Positions 18,622 through 28,590 of a stretch of DNA of 64,000 nucleotides are shown here, one piece after another. The translations under genes and the position numbers were made by a program. Source of the DNA: Natrinema sp. DC36 (GTDB lineage: Archaea; Halobacteriota; Halobacteria; Halobacteriales; Natrialbaceae); the NCBI RefSeq assembly GCF_020405225.1, contig NZ_CP084472.1:744001-808000 (forward strand). The letters run 5' to 3'. The notes under the pieces were generated by a model. That model had not been told where the DNA came from. It made no database searches and worked only from the letters and a program-made list of their open reading frames with translations. The first letter of the stretch is position 1, and every line of letters starts with the position of its first letter.

Positions 18622-19371
18622 ATGGATTGTCCGTCGTGTGGGAAATCGCTCCGGACGACACAAGGAATGCGCCAGCATCACACGAAGGTGCACGGCGATC
18701 CGCTTCCGAACCGAACCTGTAGCGGTTGTGAAACCGAGTTCTACGATCCGAAAGCACGGCGAGAATACTGCGAGAGCTGCAATCCGAACGGTGCCGAACA
18801 CAACGGAAACTGGAGCGATGCCACGGAAACCGCGGCCTGTAAACGCTGTGAATCGACGTTCTCGTACTATCCGTCGTCCAAGAAAGGCGTCTACTGTTCG
18901 AAGTGTGTCGAAGCTGCCGAGGGACTGCTCCCGGACAATTACGCTGTAAAAGGCGACAGAATAACGGTACGGTGCCAGTCGTGTGGGAACGACCTCGAGG
19001 TTCGTCCGGCGAAGGTCGACGAACAGAAACGGGGCTTCTTCTGTACGTTGGACTGTTATGGCGACTGGCTTTCGGAGAACGTCGTCGGCCCGGACCACCA
19101 TCAGTGGGAGGGCGGTACGATCGAATACGGCCGTACGTGGTGGCGTATTCGCCGGCGAGCACTCGAGCGAGATGGATACACGTGCCAGTATTGTGGCGCA
19201 GAGAAGGCGGAACTCGATCGGAATCCAGATGTTCATCATCTTCAGCCAGTTCGGTCGTACGACAACCCCGAGGACGCACATACGATGGAAAACGTCATTA
19301 CGCTCTGCCGGAGCTGTCATCGACGAGCCGAGGAGGGACAGATAGCCGTTTCCCCTCACGCCGAAAAGTAA
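18622..19371 (+). CDS. zinc-finger HNH endonuclease
   Basis: 249 residues. N-terminal CPSCGKSLRTTQGMRQHHTK is a C2H2-type finger, followed by several further CxxC pairs (CSGCETEF, CESC, CKRCESTF, CSKC, CQSCGNDL) forming zinc ribbons. Residues 185 to 240 are the nuclease: YTCQYCGAEKAELDRNPDVH, then HLQPVRSYDN, ENVITLCRSCHRR, that is the HNH residues with two zinc CxxC pairs. The frame is open far upstream through the aminotransferase gene, but the leaderless ATG at 18622 with its TATA box is the real start. Lower GC than its neighbours and a location beside a tRNA suggest horizontal arrival. Related proteins are common singletons in haloarchaeal genomes; targets are unknown. Confidence 0.85.
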   Translation: MDCPSCGKSLRTTQGMRQHHTKVHGDPLPNRTCSGCETEFYDPKARREYCESCNPNGAEHNGNWSDATETAACKRCESTFSYYPSSKKGVYCSKCVEAAEGLLPDNYAVKGDRITVRCQSCGNDLEVRPAKVDEQKRGFFCTLDCYGDWLSENVVGPDHHQWEGGTIEYGRTWWRIRRRALERDGYTCQYCGAEKAELDRNPDVHHLQPVRSYDNPEDAHTMENVITLCRSCHRRAEEGQIAVSPHAEK

Positions 19372-19407
19372 CACTATTGTGATGCCGTCTGCTATCTCGG
19401 AGTGAGG

Positions 19408-19510
19408 AGTCCCGTGGTGTAGTGGCCAATCATATGGGCCTTTGGACGTGTCCGGTACGCTCCGTCACGGAAGCGAGCCCATGACGGCGGTTCGAATCCG
19501 CCCGGGACTA
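19408..19510 (+). tRNA. tRNA-Gln (anticodon TTG) with intron
   Basis: Acceptor strands AGTCCCG (19408-19414) and CGGGACT (19503-19509) pair perfectly, with discriminator A. The anticodon stem is TGGGC (19435-19439)/GCCCA (19477-19481); the loop carries TTG at 19442-19444. About 30 bases (near 19446-19475) interrupt the loop at the canonical position after base 37 and must be an archaeal intron removed at a bulge-helix-bulge. T arm GGCGG-TTCGAAT-CCGCC is intact. Introns in haloarchaeal tRNA-Gln are known. No CCA is encoded. Confidence 0.92.
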
Positions 19511-19713
19511 TGGCAAATATTTTATATTAAGTTGACCGGGAGTCACATAGATACCTTCTCAGCCCACCACACGATTGACAGTATATCGCCGTCATCGCAG
19601 ACATCGCGTCGGTAGTATACCGAGAGACGGCACTGTTCAAGAACGTTTACGGGAACACCCCGTACTCGTCTAACACCTCTATAGTAATCCCTCCTGTCTC
19701 GAGGATAGTCACT

Positions 19714-21051
19714 ATGTTCGGAACGAGTGGTATCCGCGGAACCGTCGGTGAGGAGGTAACGGCCGAGCTTGCGCTCTCGGTCGGTCGAGCCGTCGCGTCC
19801 GACGGCTACGACCGCGTCGTCGTCGGGCGAGACGCTCGAGAGAGCGGCAGGGTCCTGACCGATGCATTGACCGCTGGATTGCGCGAGTGTGGTGCGGACG
19901 TGCTCGAGGTGGGGGTCGCGCCGACGCCGACGATCGCGAGGGCGGTCCCGCGGGAGAACGCGGACGCGGGAATCGTCGTTACGGCTTCGCACAATCCCGC
20001 GCCGGACAACGGGATCAAGCTCTGGGCCGCGTCGGGCAAGGCGTTCGATTCCGACCAGCGGGACGCGATCGCGACGCGAGTCGACGCGGACGACTACGAT
20101 CTACGGCCCTGGGATGGACACGGCTCGCTCGAGTCGCTCGAGGATTCGACCGATCGACACGCGACGGCGATAACCGAGTCCGTGTCGATCGACGACCCGC
20201 CGAGCGTCGCCGTCGACATCGGGAACGGGACCGGGGGGATAACCGCGCGCGTGCTCTCGGAGCTGGGCTGTGACGTCGTCACGCTGAACGGACAGCGGGA
20301 CGGACGTTTCCCCGGGAGACCGAGCGAGCCGACTCGAGAAACCCTCGGCGACCTCTCCGCGCTCGTCGAAGCGACGGACGCCAGCGTCGGAATCGCCCAC
20401 GACGGCGATGCCGATCGGATGCTGGCCGTCGACGAGACCGGCTCGTTCGTTCCGAAAGACGTGCTCCTGGCCCTGTTCGCACGCGAGAGCGCGACGGACG
20501 GCGACGTGGTCGCTGCGCCGGTCGATACGAGCATGGCGGTCGACGACGCGCTGGCTGCCGTCGGCGCGTCGGTGAGCCGAACGCGGGTCGGCGACACGTT
20601 CGTTGCCGACCGCGCGACACAGCCGGACGTGGTCTTCGGTGGCGAACCGAGCGGCGCGTGGATCTGGCCGGACGAAACGCTGTGTCCGGACGGCCCGCTC
20701 GCTGCGTGTAAGCTCGTGGAACTCGTCGCCGATCGCGGGCCGCTCTCGTCACTTGTCGACGGCATCGAGACGTACCCGATCCGTCGCGCGTCGGTCTCGG
20801 TCGAAGAGAAAGTCGCGGTGATGAACCAGGTTCGCGACCGCGTTAGCGAACGATACGACGACGTCGACACGCTCGACGGCGTCTACGTCGACGTCGACGA
20901 CGGCTGGATCCTCCTGCGCGCGAGCGGCACCGAACCGGTCGTCCGGCTCACGGTCGAAGCACGGGACGAGTCCACGGCCGAACGACTGGAAGCCGATGCC
21001 GTCGGCATTCTCGAGACCGCGATCGCAACCATGGCCGGAATCCGATCGTGA
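19714..21051 (+). CDS. glmM: phosphohexomutase, phosphoglucosamine/phosphomannomutase type
   Basis: 445 residues, alpha-D-phosphohexomutase superfamily. All four active-site loops are present: VVTASHNPAPDNGIK with the phosphoserine, AHDGDADRML binding magnesium, FGGEPSGAWIW contacting the sugar, and LRASGTEPVVRL binding the phosphate. The family interconverts 1- and 6-phosphosugars; in archaea the GlmM type often acts on glucosamine phosphate, so the symbol is a best guess. It probably feeds UDP-GlcNAc-type sugars to surface glycans, in keeping with the flippase and exported proteins downstream. Confidence 0.88.
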   Translation: MFGTSGIRGTVGEEVTAELALSVGRAVASDGYDRVVVGRDARESGRVLTDALTAGLRECGADVLEVGVAPTPTIARAVPRENADAGIVVTASHNPAPDNGIKLWAASGKAFDSDQRDAIATRVDADDYDLRPWDGHGSLESLEDSTDRHATAITESVSIDDPPSVAVDIGNGTGGITARVLSELGCDVVTLNGQRDGRFPGRPSEPTRETLGDLSALVEATDASVGIAHDGDADRMLAVDETGSFVPKDVLLALFARESATDGDVVAAPVDTSMAVDDALAAVGASVSRTRVGDTFVADRATQPDVVFGGEPSGAWIWPDETLCPDGPLAACKLVELVADRGPLSSLVDGIETYPIRRASVSVEEKVAVMNQVRDRVSERYDDVDTLDGVYVDVDDGWILLRASGTEPVVRLTVEARDESTAERLEADAVGILETAIATMAGIRS

Positions 21052-21237
21052 CCATCGGTCGGTTCAGTTGTCAAATACACGGCGTTCAGGCCTCTATGTC
21101 GGGTTTAACGCATCGATAATGAAGTGTGCTGTATCCTATGTGGGGAGTAGATACGTGGTGCAACGAACAACACTGCTGCCGTGGGACGACGGCAGCGGTC
21201 GAACGAAACTATTGGTTATAAACAGACAACAGAAACG

Positions 21238-22923
21238 ATGACTCGGGCGTTTCGTCGTGATGACGCGACATCGACGGGGAGTACTGCGAACGAATCGAGC
21301 GGACTGGACACGCTGCTCATCGGCATCGATGCGGGCTGTCTGCCAGTGTTCGAGCGGCTGTTCGAAGACGATCGGATTCCGGCCATCGAGGGGCTCTGCT
21401 CGACGGGAGTGACCGCGCCCCTCGAGTCGCAGATCCCGCCGTGGACGCCGAGCGCCTGGCCGTCGATCTATACCGGCGTTAATCCCGGCAAACACGGCGT
21501 GGTCGGCTTCGTCGGGTACGACGGCTACGACTGGCACGTGACGAGCAACGACGACGTCCATGAGCATCCGCTGTGGACGCTGCTGGATCGACACGACCGC
21601 TCGAGCGTCGTCGTCAACGCTCCGGTCACCCACCCGCCGGACGAGTTCGACGGCGCGGTCATCCCGGGATTCCTCGGCCCCGAGGATCCGCCGTGCCATC
21701 CCGACGGGCTCCTAGACGAGGTCCGCGACGCGATCGGAGAGTATCGCGTCTATCCGAACTATACGCGCGACGACGACTCGCTCTCGGACGGCGCGAAGAT
21801 CGAGGAATATCAGAATCTCATCCGGATGCGCGGCGAGGCGTTTCGCTATCTCGCCGACGAGTTCGACCCGGACTTCGGCTTCGTCCAGTTCCAGAAGACG
21901 GACACGGTCTTCCACGAGCTCAGCGGCGAGAAACGACACATCGATCCCGTCTACGAGGCGGCTGACGAACAGATCGCGTCGATCCTCGAGGCCTGCGACC
22001 CGGATCGCGTCTTCCTCGTGAGCGACCACGGGATGGGGACGTACGATGGCTACGAGTTCCGGATCAACGAGTATCTCCGCGACGTGGGCTTCCTCGAGAC
22101 GACGACCGGTGGCAAGGGAATGCCGTCGTGGACCCCGATGCGCAGACGCCTGCGCGAGGGCGAGGAGTACGACACGTGGGAGCCGGGAACGGTCGCACGT
22201 GCGGCGTCTGTCGCCGCGCGATTCGGCGTTACCGCCCGACGGGTCAGGACCGCGCTCGAGCGGGTCGGGCTGGCGGACGTCGCCATCGAGTACGCGCCGG
22301 GCGGGGTCACTCGGACGGCGAACGAACAGGTCGACTTCGCCGAATCGGAGGCCTACGTTCGCGCCCGGACCGAACTCGGCGTCCGGATCAATCTCGAGGG
22401 CCGGGAGCCAAACGGCGTCGTTCCACAGGAGGAGTATGAAGAACTCCGCGAGAGCCTCATCCGAATGCTACAGGCCGTCGAGACGCCCGATGGTGAGCCG
22501 TTCTTCGAGACGGTCGCGCCACGTGAGCAGTACTTCCACGGTGACGAAATCGACGAGACGGTCGACGTCGTCACGATCCCCGCGGATTTCGAACACATGC
22601 TCTCCGAGCAGCTGGGCGAGGGAGATTACTTCAGCCCGGCCGAACCCTGGAACCACAAGCTCGACGGTGTCTTCGTCGCGGCGGGCGAGGGAATCGACGA
22701 AAACGCCGCGCTCGAGCGGGCACACCTCTTCGACGTCGCGCCGACGATCATGGCTGCAATGGGGGTCCCCTACAGCGACCGTATGGACGGCAACGTCGTC
22801 CCCGTCGTCGATTCGGGAGAGTCGACGTCCTATCCGGAGTACGAGGAGGGGGAGGAGACGAACCGACCGGCAGCGGACGGAGACGTGACGGACCGGCTGG
22901 CCGATCTCGGGTACATGAATTGA
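21238..22923 (+). CDS. alkaline phosphatase superfamily protein (type I phosphodiesterase/nucleotide pyrophosphatase)
   Basis: 561 residues from the ATG at 21238; a GTG at 21181 would add 19 residues. Metal and nucleophile motifs of the superfamily are visible: LLIGIDAGCLPVFERL (metal aspartate), PPWTPSAWPSIYTGVNPGKH (nucleophile region), FVQFQKTDTVFHEL, and VFLVSDHGMGTYDG (metal aspartate-histidine). This 'nucleotide pyrophosphatase-like' group in haloarchaea often lies in polysaccharide clusters. The substrate is unknown. Followed on the same strand by an HTH regulator and glycan genes. Confidence 0.87.
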   Translation: MTRAFRRDDATSTGSTANESSGLDTLLIGIDAGCLPVFERLFEDDRIPAIEGLCSTGVTAPLESQIPPWTPSAWPSIYTGVNPGKHGVVGFVGYDGYDWHVTSNDDVHEHPLWTLLDRHDRSSVVVNAPVTHPPDEFDGAVIPGFLGPEDPPCHPDGLLDEVRDAIGEYRVYPNYTRDDDSLSDGAKIEEYQNLIRMRGEAFRYLADEFDPDFGFVQFQKTDTVFHELSGEKRHIDPVYEAADEQIASILEACDPDRVFLVSDHGMGTYDGYEFRINEYLRDVGFLETTTGGKGMPSWTPMRRRLREGEEYDTWEPGTVARAASVAARFGVTARRVRTALERVGLADVAIEYAPGGVTRTANEQVDFAESEAYVRARTELGVRINLEGREPNGVVPQEEYEELRESLIRMLQAVETPDGEPFFETVAPREQYFHGDEIDETVDVVTIPADFEHMLSEQLGEGDYFSPAEPWNHKLDGVFVAAGEGIDENAALERAHLFDVAPTIMAAMGVPYSDRMDGNVVPVVDSGESTSYPEYEEGEETNRPAADGDVTDRLADLGYMN

Positions 22924-23158
22924 GAGGGAGTATCGTCGCCACCCGGACGGTTCGTGATTCTCGACTCGGTCGCGTCTCTCGGTCCTGTATTCCAACGCTC
23001 TGAACGTCTCCGAGACTCCCACTGAGACGGGCCACTGGAACTGTGTCCTTGGCGCACCCGTATGGGTCGCGGGTGTGCCGGAGCTGACTGACAGGAGTCC
23101 GTCCGCCCTCCCGAATCGAGCGGGTCGGTTTTGCTTACGACAACCCTCTTATCCGCGC

Positions 23159-23165
23159 TATAAGT
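23159..23165 (+). promoter_or_regulatory. TATA box before HTH_10 gene
   Basis: TATAAGT, about 27 bases before a GTG at 23189 that is in frame with the HTH gene. If used, the message would be leaderless from that GTG and the protein would gain seven residues compared with the ATG at 23210. Confidence 0.45.
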
Positions 23166-23209
23166 ATGGGTCATTGGGACCGATACCGGTGTACGACATC
23201 GATCTCTCA

Positions 23210-23872
23210 ATGGGATTTATCGCAGCGGTTCGCCTCGTCCACGACGAACTTCCGTTAGTGCCGACGATCAAGGAACGGTCGGGCGTGACGCTCCGGTACG
23301 AGTACGGAGCGACGACCGGCGAGCAACGCCTCCAGTTCGTCTCCGCGTTCGGCGACGAGCACGAGGCTCTCGAGGAAGTGATGGCTGCGGATCCGACCGT
23401 CGCGAACGCGACGTGCGTCGCGACGTTCGAGAACCGGTCAATCTATCGCGTCGTCGTCGAGACCGATCTCGAGATCGTTCCCAATCGCTGTGCCGAAGCC
23501 GGCCTGTTCGCCTTCAGAATCACGAGCGCGGAGGGTGGCTGGTGCGCACGGGTTCATCTCCCCGATCGCGACGTGCTGTCGGCGTTCCGGAACCAGTGTC
23601 TCGATCGGGGCATCTCGTTTCACGTGAACCATCTGTACGACTCGTCGGTGTCCGATGAGCAGACCTACTTACTGACCGAACGACAACACGAGATCCTCAC
23701 GATGGCCTACTACGCCGGCTACTTCGAGGTACCGCGCGAGGCCACGCAGGATGATCTCGCCGGTCGGCTCGATATCTCGGATTCGGCGGTGTCACAGCGG
23801 ATACGGCGCGCCGTTTCCGAACTGATCGCCGCGACGCTCGAGAACGACCGCGCGTCAGACGAATACGGATAA
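23210..23872 (+). CDS. HTH_10 (bacterio-opsin activator type) transcription regulator
   Basis: 220 residues. The last 55 residues are the HTH_10 domain: LTERQHEILTMAYYAGYFEV, then PREATQDDLAGRLDISDSAV and SQRIRRAVSEL as the recognition helix. The preceding part is the usual ligand-sensing-like beta domain of haloarchaeal Bat-family regulators. Start either ATG 23210 (MGFIAAVRLVHDELPLV) or GTG 23189 with a well-placed TATA box. Its targets may be the beta-helix and flippase genes downstream, by position only. A distant paralogue lies at 52166-52834. Confidence 0.85.
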   Translation: MGFIAAVRLVHDELPLVPTIKERSGVTLRYEYGATTGEQRLQFVSAFGDEHEALEEVMAADPTVANATCVATFENRSIYRVVVETDLEIVPNRCAEAGLFAFRITSAEGGWCARVHLPDRDVLSAFRNQCLDRGISFHVNHLYDSSVSDEQTYLLTERQHEILTMAYYAGYFEVPREATQDDLAGRLDISDSAVSQRIRRAVSELIAATLENDRASDEYG

Positions 23873-24165
23873 CATTGGTCGACATCATCAATACTATTAT
23901 TTGGTAATTCACGATATATAACAGAAATCCAGCACAAGGGCCGAGCCCGTTAGTGGCGCTTAGAGAGGTATTAAAAACCATATAACGCTGAAGAGCCGTC
24001 TACACCCTGACGGTTTTCGTCTCTAACTGTATGTTGAGCAACCATTTCAAAAATAGGACTTGTATGCCCTTATCGATAACGGGAACCGCACTTATCACTT
24101 AAAAGCTTTCTATCCGAATCCATAGATACTGGACCCCGTCATCACTCACAAAGAAGTGACTTTCA
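23873..24165. promoter_or_regulatory. AT-rich promoter region of the beta-helix gene
   Basis: About 290 bases, clearly richer in AT than the genes around it. TATA-like stretches lie at about 23970 (attaaaaacc) and 24098 (cttaaaagc); the second would start transcription some 36 bases before the ATG at 24166. No reading frame is convincing. Confidence 0.4.
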
Positions 24166-25815
24166 ATGTCGGATAGAAGTGGTACACAGTGCTCGAATCG
24201 TGACGTTTCTCGTGGCTCTCGGTCGGTCGAGGGGGATGACGGTCAGCCGTCTCTCGAGGGAGGAATTTCAAAGACACAGTCGAGACGTCGGTTTCTGGGA
24301 GGAACAGTGGCGGCATGTGCCGCCGGAATCGGACTGACGTCGACAGCCAGTGCGTCCACAGATCGGTACGGACACTACTACGATGACTACGCAACCGTCG
24401 TGGACGTGACCGAGGCCGGAGCGGACGATACCGGCACGGAATCGATCACGCCCGTGCTCGAGAGACTCCGAGATGACGATACACTGCTCGTATTTCCCGA
24501 AGGGGAGTACTTCATGGACGAGCAGTTCAGATTCACCGGCTTCGATAACTTCGGCGTCGTCGGCGAGAACGCGACGCTGATTCCGGCGAACTTCTACGAG
24601 TTCGACGGACCGCGGTACCGACTGTTCCGGCTCGGCGTCTCGTACAGCCCCGGACGGCGTCTCCGCTTCGAGGGGTTCGACGTCGATCAGTCGGCCCCCG
24701 ATACGGGGATCAGGGCGATCGAGGCCTACGCGTCCGACCGGCTCGAGGTACGCGATATCACCGTTCGCGGCCACCACGACAGCGGGACGTGGGGCCCGGG
24801 ACTGTTCAACGTCACCGACCCCGATGGCTACGGGATCGTCGAACAGTTTCGAGCGCCGGACGGGGCTGCGTGGGTGGATAACACGCCGAATGCGGGCAAT
24901 CGATGGCGCGGCCCGATCGGCATCGAAGCGAACGAAACCGAGGGGACGCTCGAGTTCAAACACTGCCAGCTCGGCGGGTTCCCGAACAACGGACTGTACG
25001 CGGCGAGCGACAGCGGAAAGATCGTCGTCCACGGCGGACTGTACCGGAACAGCAACGGCGCGAACATACGCGTCGGTGGCCGAGACAGCGAGATTCGGTG
25101 GCCGACCGTCGAAGTCGACTCGACGCGGCCGGAGGACAGGACTCAGCGCGGCATCCGGATCGAGAACGGTCGAAACATGGAGATCTACGGTGCTGCCGTC
25201 GAGATCACGTCGCCCAAACCGACCAGTCACGCGATTTCGGTGATGAACACCTGCGAAAGCGCCCGGATCGACAACACTCGCGTGGAGATACGCGGGTCGG
25301 AGGTGAATCACGGAATCGTTCTCTCTCCTAACTGCGGGGACGCAACGATCGTCGATACGTCGATTACCCACGAAACCGCGGGTGGCTATCCGCTCTGGAT
25401 TCAGAACAGCGACAGGTCGGAGCAAATACTCGCCGAATCAGTCACGATCACGGGACAGTCGGGCGATGCCAGCGGTTTCCGTGACGGGATTCGCTGTGAG
25501 CGCGACAACTGTCGCTTCAACAACGTCGATGTCACGCAGCGCGGACGCAACGGAGCGGACCGAAACGCACTCGTCAACACGGCCGCGGACCTGACGGTCT
25601 ACCAGAGCGAGCTGCGCGCCAGTCAATACCCGTTCGTCGACATCGGCTCCGACGCGCTCGTTCGCGACTCGACCCTCGAGTCGTCGGGAGACGATGAGGC
25701 CGTCTGCCTCTACTCGTCGTCCTCAGATCCGACGTTCAAGAAGAACGAGCTGGTCGACGGAATTCGTGACTTCGGTGCGAGCGGGGTTACGACCTGGGAG
25801 AACACGTACCAGTAG
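24166..25815 (+). CDS. Tat-exported right-handed parallel beta-helix protein
   Basis: 549 residues. KTQSRRRFLGGTVAACAAG, preceded by an unusually long (about 40-residue) polar stretch, is a Tat signal; ASAST looks like the signal peptidase site, so the protein is probably secreted. The mature part begins with YATVVDVTEAGADDTGTESI, typical of pectate-lyase-like folds, and contains many short V/I-rich rungs; GTWGPGLFNVTDPDGYGIVE is a strongly conserved block also in the paralogue at 49693-51201. Such proteins bind or cleave polysaccharides; no catalytic residue can be named. It lies between a regulator and a flippase, which fits a glycan role. Confidence 0.83.
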   Translation: MSDRSGTQCSNRDVSRGSRSVEGDDGQPSLEGGISKTQSRRRFLGGTVAACAAGIGLTSTASASTDRYGHYYDDYATVVDVTEAGADDTGTESITPVLERLRDDDTLLVFPEGEYFMDEQFRFTGFDNFGVVGENATLIPANFYEFDGPRYRLFRLGVSYSPGRRLRFEGFDVDQSAPDTGIRAIEAYASDRLEVRDITVRGHHDSGTWGPGLFNVTDPDGYGIVEQFRAPDGAAWVDNTPNAGNRWRGPIGIEANETEGTLEFKHCQLGGFPNNGLYAASDSGKIVVHGGLYRNSNGANIRVGGRDSEIRWPTVEVDSTRPEDRTQRGIRIENGRNMEIYGAAVEITSPKPTSHAISVMNTCESARIDNTRVEIRGSEVNHGIVLSPNCGDATIVDTSITHETAGGYPLWIQNSDRSEQILAESVTITGQSGDASGFRDGIRCERDNCRFNNVDVTQRGRNGADRNALVNTAADLTVYQSELRASQYPFVDIGSDALVRDSTLESSGDDEAVCLYSSSSDPTFKKNELVDGIRDFGASGVTTWENTYQ

Positions 25816-26075
25816 TCTGCGATACACGGCCGCCATCGCTAGTTCATCGCTTCGTCTCACCGTTGCTCCGTTTCGTCATCGCCGTCTCTCGTCACTTTTC
25901 GTCGATTCGTTCACCGTTCTATATCGCCGCAAATTCGGCTCTCGAGCCCGTTTAACCCCCGTATAATAACGCCACGCTGTGGCAACCATCTTGCTACAGT
26001 GAGTACGTCGGATCGTGACCGATCGTCGGCGGGGGTAGCTGTCGATTGGCAGCTCGAAGAAACCAGGGGGAAACC

Positions 26076-27713
26076 GTGAACAGGAGTATTACGAGCGGCA
26101 TCGTATCGGTCGTCAGTGCGAAACTCGTCGTCCTCGTCGTCACTGCGCTTTCGACGCCGCTGCTGTACCGATTTCTCGGTGCATCGGCGTTCGGCGAGTA
26201 CGCGTTTTTGCTGTCTATCTTCGCGATCTATATGATCTTCGTCAGTTCGGGGATCACGGACGGTGTCCGAAAGTTCCTCGCGGAGGATCGCTCCGCGGCG
26301 AACTGGAGCGAACACGTCGTCGGCTTTTACTTCCGGCTGGCGATCTTGCTGGCCGGTCTCGGGGCGCTCCTGCTGGTACTCGCGTCCAGAGTCGGGCTCG
26401 TCGGCCTCGCCTTCGGATCCGAGATGACGATCTACTTCTACGTCCTCGCGGCGCTCGTTATTACGGCGCAGTTCCGGGACTTCACGCGGAAGACGCTCAT
26501 GGGATTCGGCCTCGAGCGGTACTCGGAGCCGCTCAAGGTTCTCGACAAGGTCGGCTTCGTCGCGGTCGCACTCCCGCTGACCTACGTCGGCCTCGGCGTG
26601 ATGGGAGCGCTCGCAGGTCACCTGTTTGCGAGCCTCCTCGTCGGTGTGATCGGACTCCTCCTCGTTCACCGACGGATTTCCCTGTCGTCCGTATTCTCCA
26701 GTCCGACGGAGCGGTTCCCGCGGACTGAGATGCTCACGTTTAACTCGATGAGCATCGCGCTGATCTTCCTGCTGATGTCGCTCTATCATATCGACATCAT
26801 CATGCTCAACCGGTTTCGGTCGGACGCGGCGGTCGGTAACTACAAGGCGGCGCTGACGCTCGCCGAGTTCCTCTGGTTCGTCCCGATGGCGATCCAGACG
26901 GTGTTCGTCCACTCGACGTCGGAGCTGTGGTCGCAGAACCGCTATCGAAAGATTTCGGCCCTCGCATCTCGGACGACGCGATACTCATTTCTGCTGACGG
27001 CAGTTATGGCAGTCGGACTCGCAGCGCTGGCGAACGTCGCCGTGCCGATTTACTTCGGTGCCGAGGCCGAGCCAGCGATCACGCCGCTGTTGCTGTTGCT
27101 CCCCGGCGCTCTCGGCTTCGCGCTCGCACGGCCGATCCTCGCGATATCGCAGGGCGAGGGAACGCTCCGGTATCCGGTCGCGGCAACCGGCGCCGCGGCC
27201 GTGATTAACGTCGTGCTTAACGTCACGCTCATCCCCCGTTTCGGAATGGGGGGTGCGGCCGTCGCGACCAGCGTCGGATACGGATCGATGTTCGTCTTCC
27301 ACTGTCTGAGTGCTCGGCGTGTCGGTTTCGATCCGCTCCAGGACGCACGGCTCGGTCGAGCGGCACTGACTACCGTCCTCGCAGCCGTCCCCATCGTCGC
27401 CCTCTCGGCGGCGATCTCGAACCCGTGGCTCGCGCTCGCGGTCGTCCCGCCCGTCGGATTCCTCCTCTTCATTACGTTCGCGCTGCTCGTCGGCGCACTG
27501 GATCCGGCCGAGCCGTTCGAGTTGCTGACGTTGTTCCCCGAGCCGATCGGGGGAACGGCGGGTACGATCCACGACCGGATCACGAACGGCGAGAGCGAGG
27601 GGGCGACTCGGAACTGGTTGCAGCTGTTCCTGTTCGTCGGCGGACTGTCCCTGCTCGTCGCGGGACTCGCATTCGGGATGCTCGATCCCGGATTGCAGAA
27701 CGTCGCTCCCTGA
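26076..27713 (+). CDS. polysaccharide flippase (RfbX/Wzx-type, MOP superfamily)
   Basis: 545 residues with about 14 hydrophobic segments. SITSGIVSVVSAKLVVLVVT and RFLGASAFGEYAFLLSIFAI are the usual first two helices of O-antigen or lipid-linked oligosaccharide flippases. I start at the GTG at 26076, which follows an AGGGGG ribosome-binding sequence at 26065-26070; the upstream TTG at 26046 is weaker. It likely moves lipid-linked glycans across the membrane for S-layer glycosylation or capsule. C-terminal region from about residue 450 is a less conserved soluble stretch followed by one more membrane segment. Confidence 0.88.
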   Translation: MNRSITSGIVSVVSAKLVVLVVTALSTPLLYRFLGASAFGEYAFLLSIFAIYMIFVSSGITDGVRKFLAEDRSAANWSEHVVGFYFRLAILLAGLGALLLVLASRVGLVGLAFGSEMTIYFYVLAALVITAQFRDFTRKTLMGFGLERYSEPLKVLDKVGFVAVALPLTYVGLGVMGALAGHLFASLLVGVIGLLLVHRRISLSSVFSSPTERFPRTEMLTFNSMSIALIFLLMSLYHIDIIMLNRFRSDAAVGNYKAALTLAEFLWFVPMAIQTVFVHSTSELWSQNRYRKISALASRTTRYSFLLTAVMAVGLAALANVAVPIYFGAEAEPAITPLLLLLPGALGFALARPILAISQGEGTLRYPVAATGAAAVINVVLNVTLIPRFGMGGAAVATSVGYGSMFVFHCLSARRVGFDPLQDARLGRAALTTVLAAVPIVALSAAISNPWLALAVVPPVGFLLFITFALLVGALDPAEPFELLTLFPEPIGGTAGTIHDRITNGESEGATRNWLQLFLFVGGLSLLVAGLAFGMLDPGLQNVAP

Positions 27714-27901
27714 CGCGGCCCGTCATCCGACGCTGCCGCTCGAGTCGACCGCCGGTCGCGACGACGGACGAAATACAGAAAAGGGCTGAGAGCCGAACGA
27801 AACGGCTAACTACAGCGCGCTGGAAACCCGCGGATCCGACGCTCGATCGACACACACGGGCCTCTCGAGGCTGACATCGTCGGCGCATCCCCGACCGGGC
27901 C

Positions 27902-28590
27902 GTGTTTAGTTAATCGTGAAAAGTGAGGCGTGCTGATTTTCAGCTGGTTCATGGCAGAAATCGCACGCCTCAGCGGTAGTAGCGACTGGATTGATTTGGA
28001 TTTTGTGGAGCGAGAACGGACACCGCGTCGGCTGATGGAGCTCGGTATTCGACTCCATCTTGCTGGATTATCGCTTTCGAATACCGTTCGAGAATTAGAG
28101 AGGTTCGGTGTCGAGCGCAGTCGCAAAGCAGTCCATGATTGGGTTCACAAATGCGATATACAGCCGACAGTTGACGAGGAACCGAATCACGTCGCACTTG
28201 ACGAGACGGTGATTCAACTTAACGAACATCGCTATTGGCTGTACACCGCTGTCGATCCAGAAACGAACAACATACTCCATATACGGCTGTATTCGACGAC
28301 TACGACTGCGTTGACAGAACGGTTCCTGCACGAACTCACTGAGAAACATGATCTTGATGATGCCGTGTTTCTCGTTGATGGAGCGAAACATCTCCAGACT
28401 GCACTCCGTCGATCTGGGCTCCGTTTTCGATACGAAAAACATGGAAATCGGAACGCGGCGGAACGTGTCTTCCGCGAGATAAAGCGACGTACCTCCTCAT
28501 TCTCAAACTGTTTCAGTCACGCACAACCATCAACAGCCGAATCGTGGCTCCAAGCCTTCGCCGTCTGGCACAATGCTACAAACTAAACAC
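27902..28590 (+). mobile_element. IS6-family insertion sequence
   Basis: 689 bases bounded by a perfect 10-base terminal inverted repeat: GTGTTTAGTT at 27902-27911 and AACTAAACAC at 28581-28590. It carries one transposase gene whose stop codon lies inside the right repeat. I find no exact 8-base target duplication, so either the insertion is old, or the flanks were rearranged. Confidence 0.85.
27951..28586 (+). CDS. IS6-family DDE transposase
   Basis: 211 residues from the ATG at 27951 (MAEIARLSGSSDWIDLDFVE). Residues 25 to 65 form the HTH used for end binding; the DDE catalytic triad is visible as D in NHVALDETVIQL, D in DAVFLVDGAKHL and E in GNRNAAERVFREIKRRT. Length is normal for haloarchaeal IS6 elements. 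It looks intact. The element has inserted between the flippase and the acyl-CoA synthetase gene. Confidence 0.9.
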   Translation: MAEIARLSGSSDWIDLDFVERERTPRRLMELGIRLHLAGLSLSNTVRELERFGVERSRKAVHDWVHKCDIQPTVDEEPNHVALDETVIQLNEHRYWLYTAVDPETNNILHIRLYSTTTTALTERFLHELTEKHDLDDAVFLVDGAKHLQTALRRSGLRFRYEKHGNRNAAERVFREIKRRTSSFSNCFSHAQPSTAESWLQAFAVWHNATN

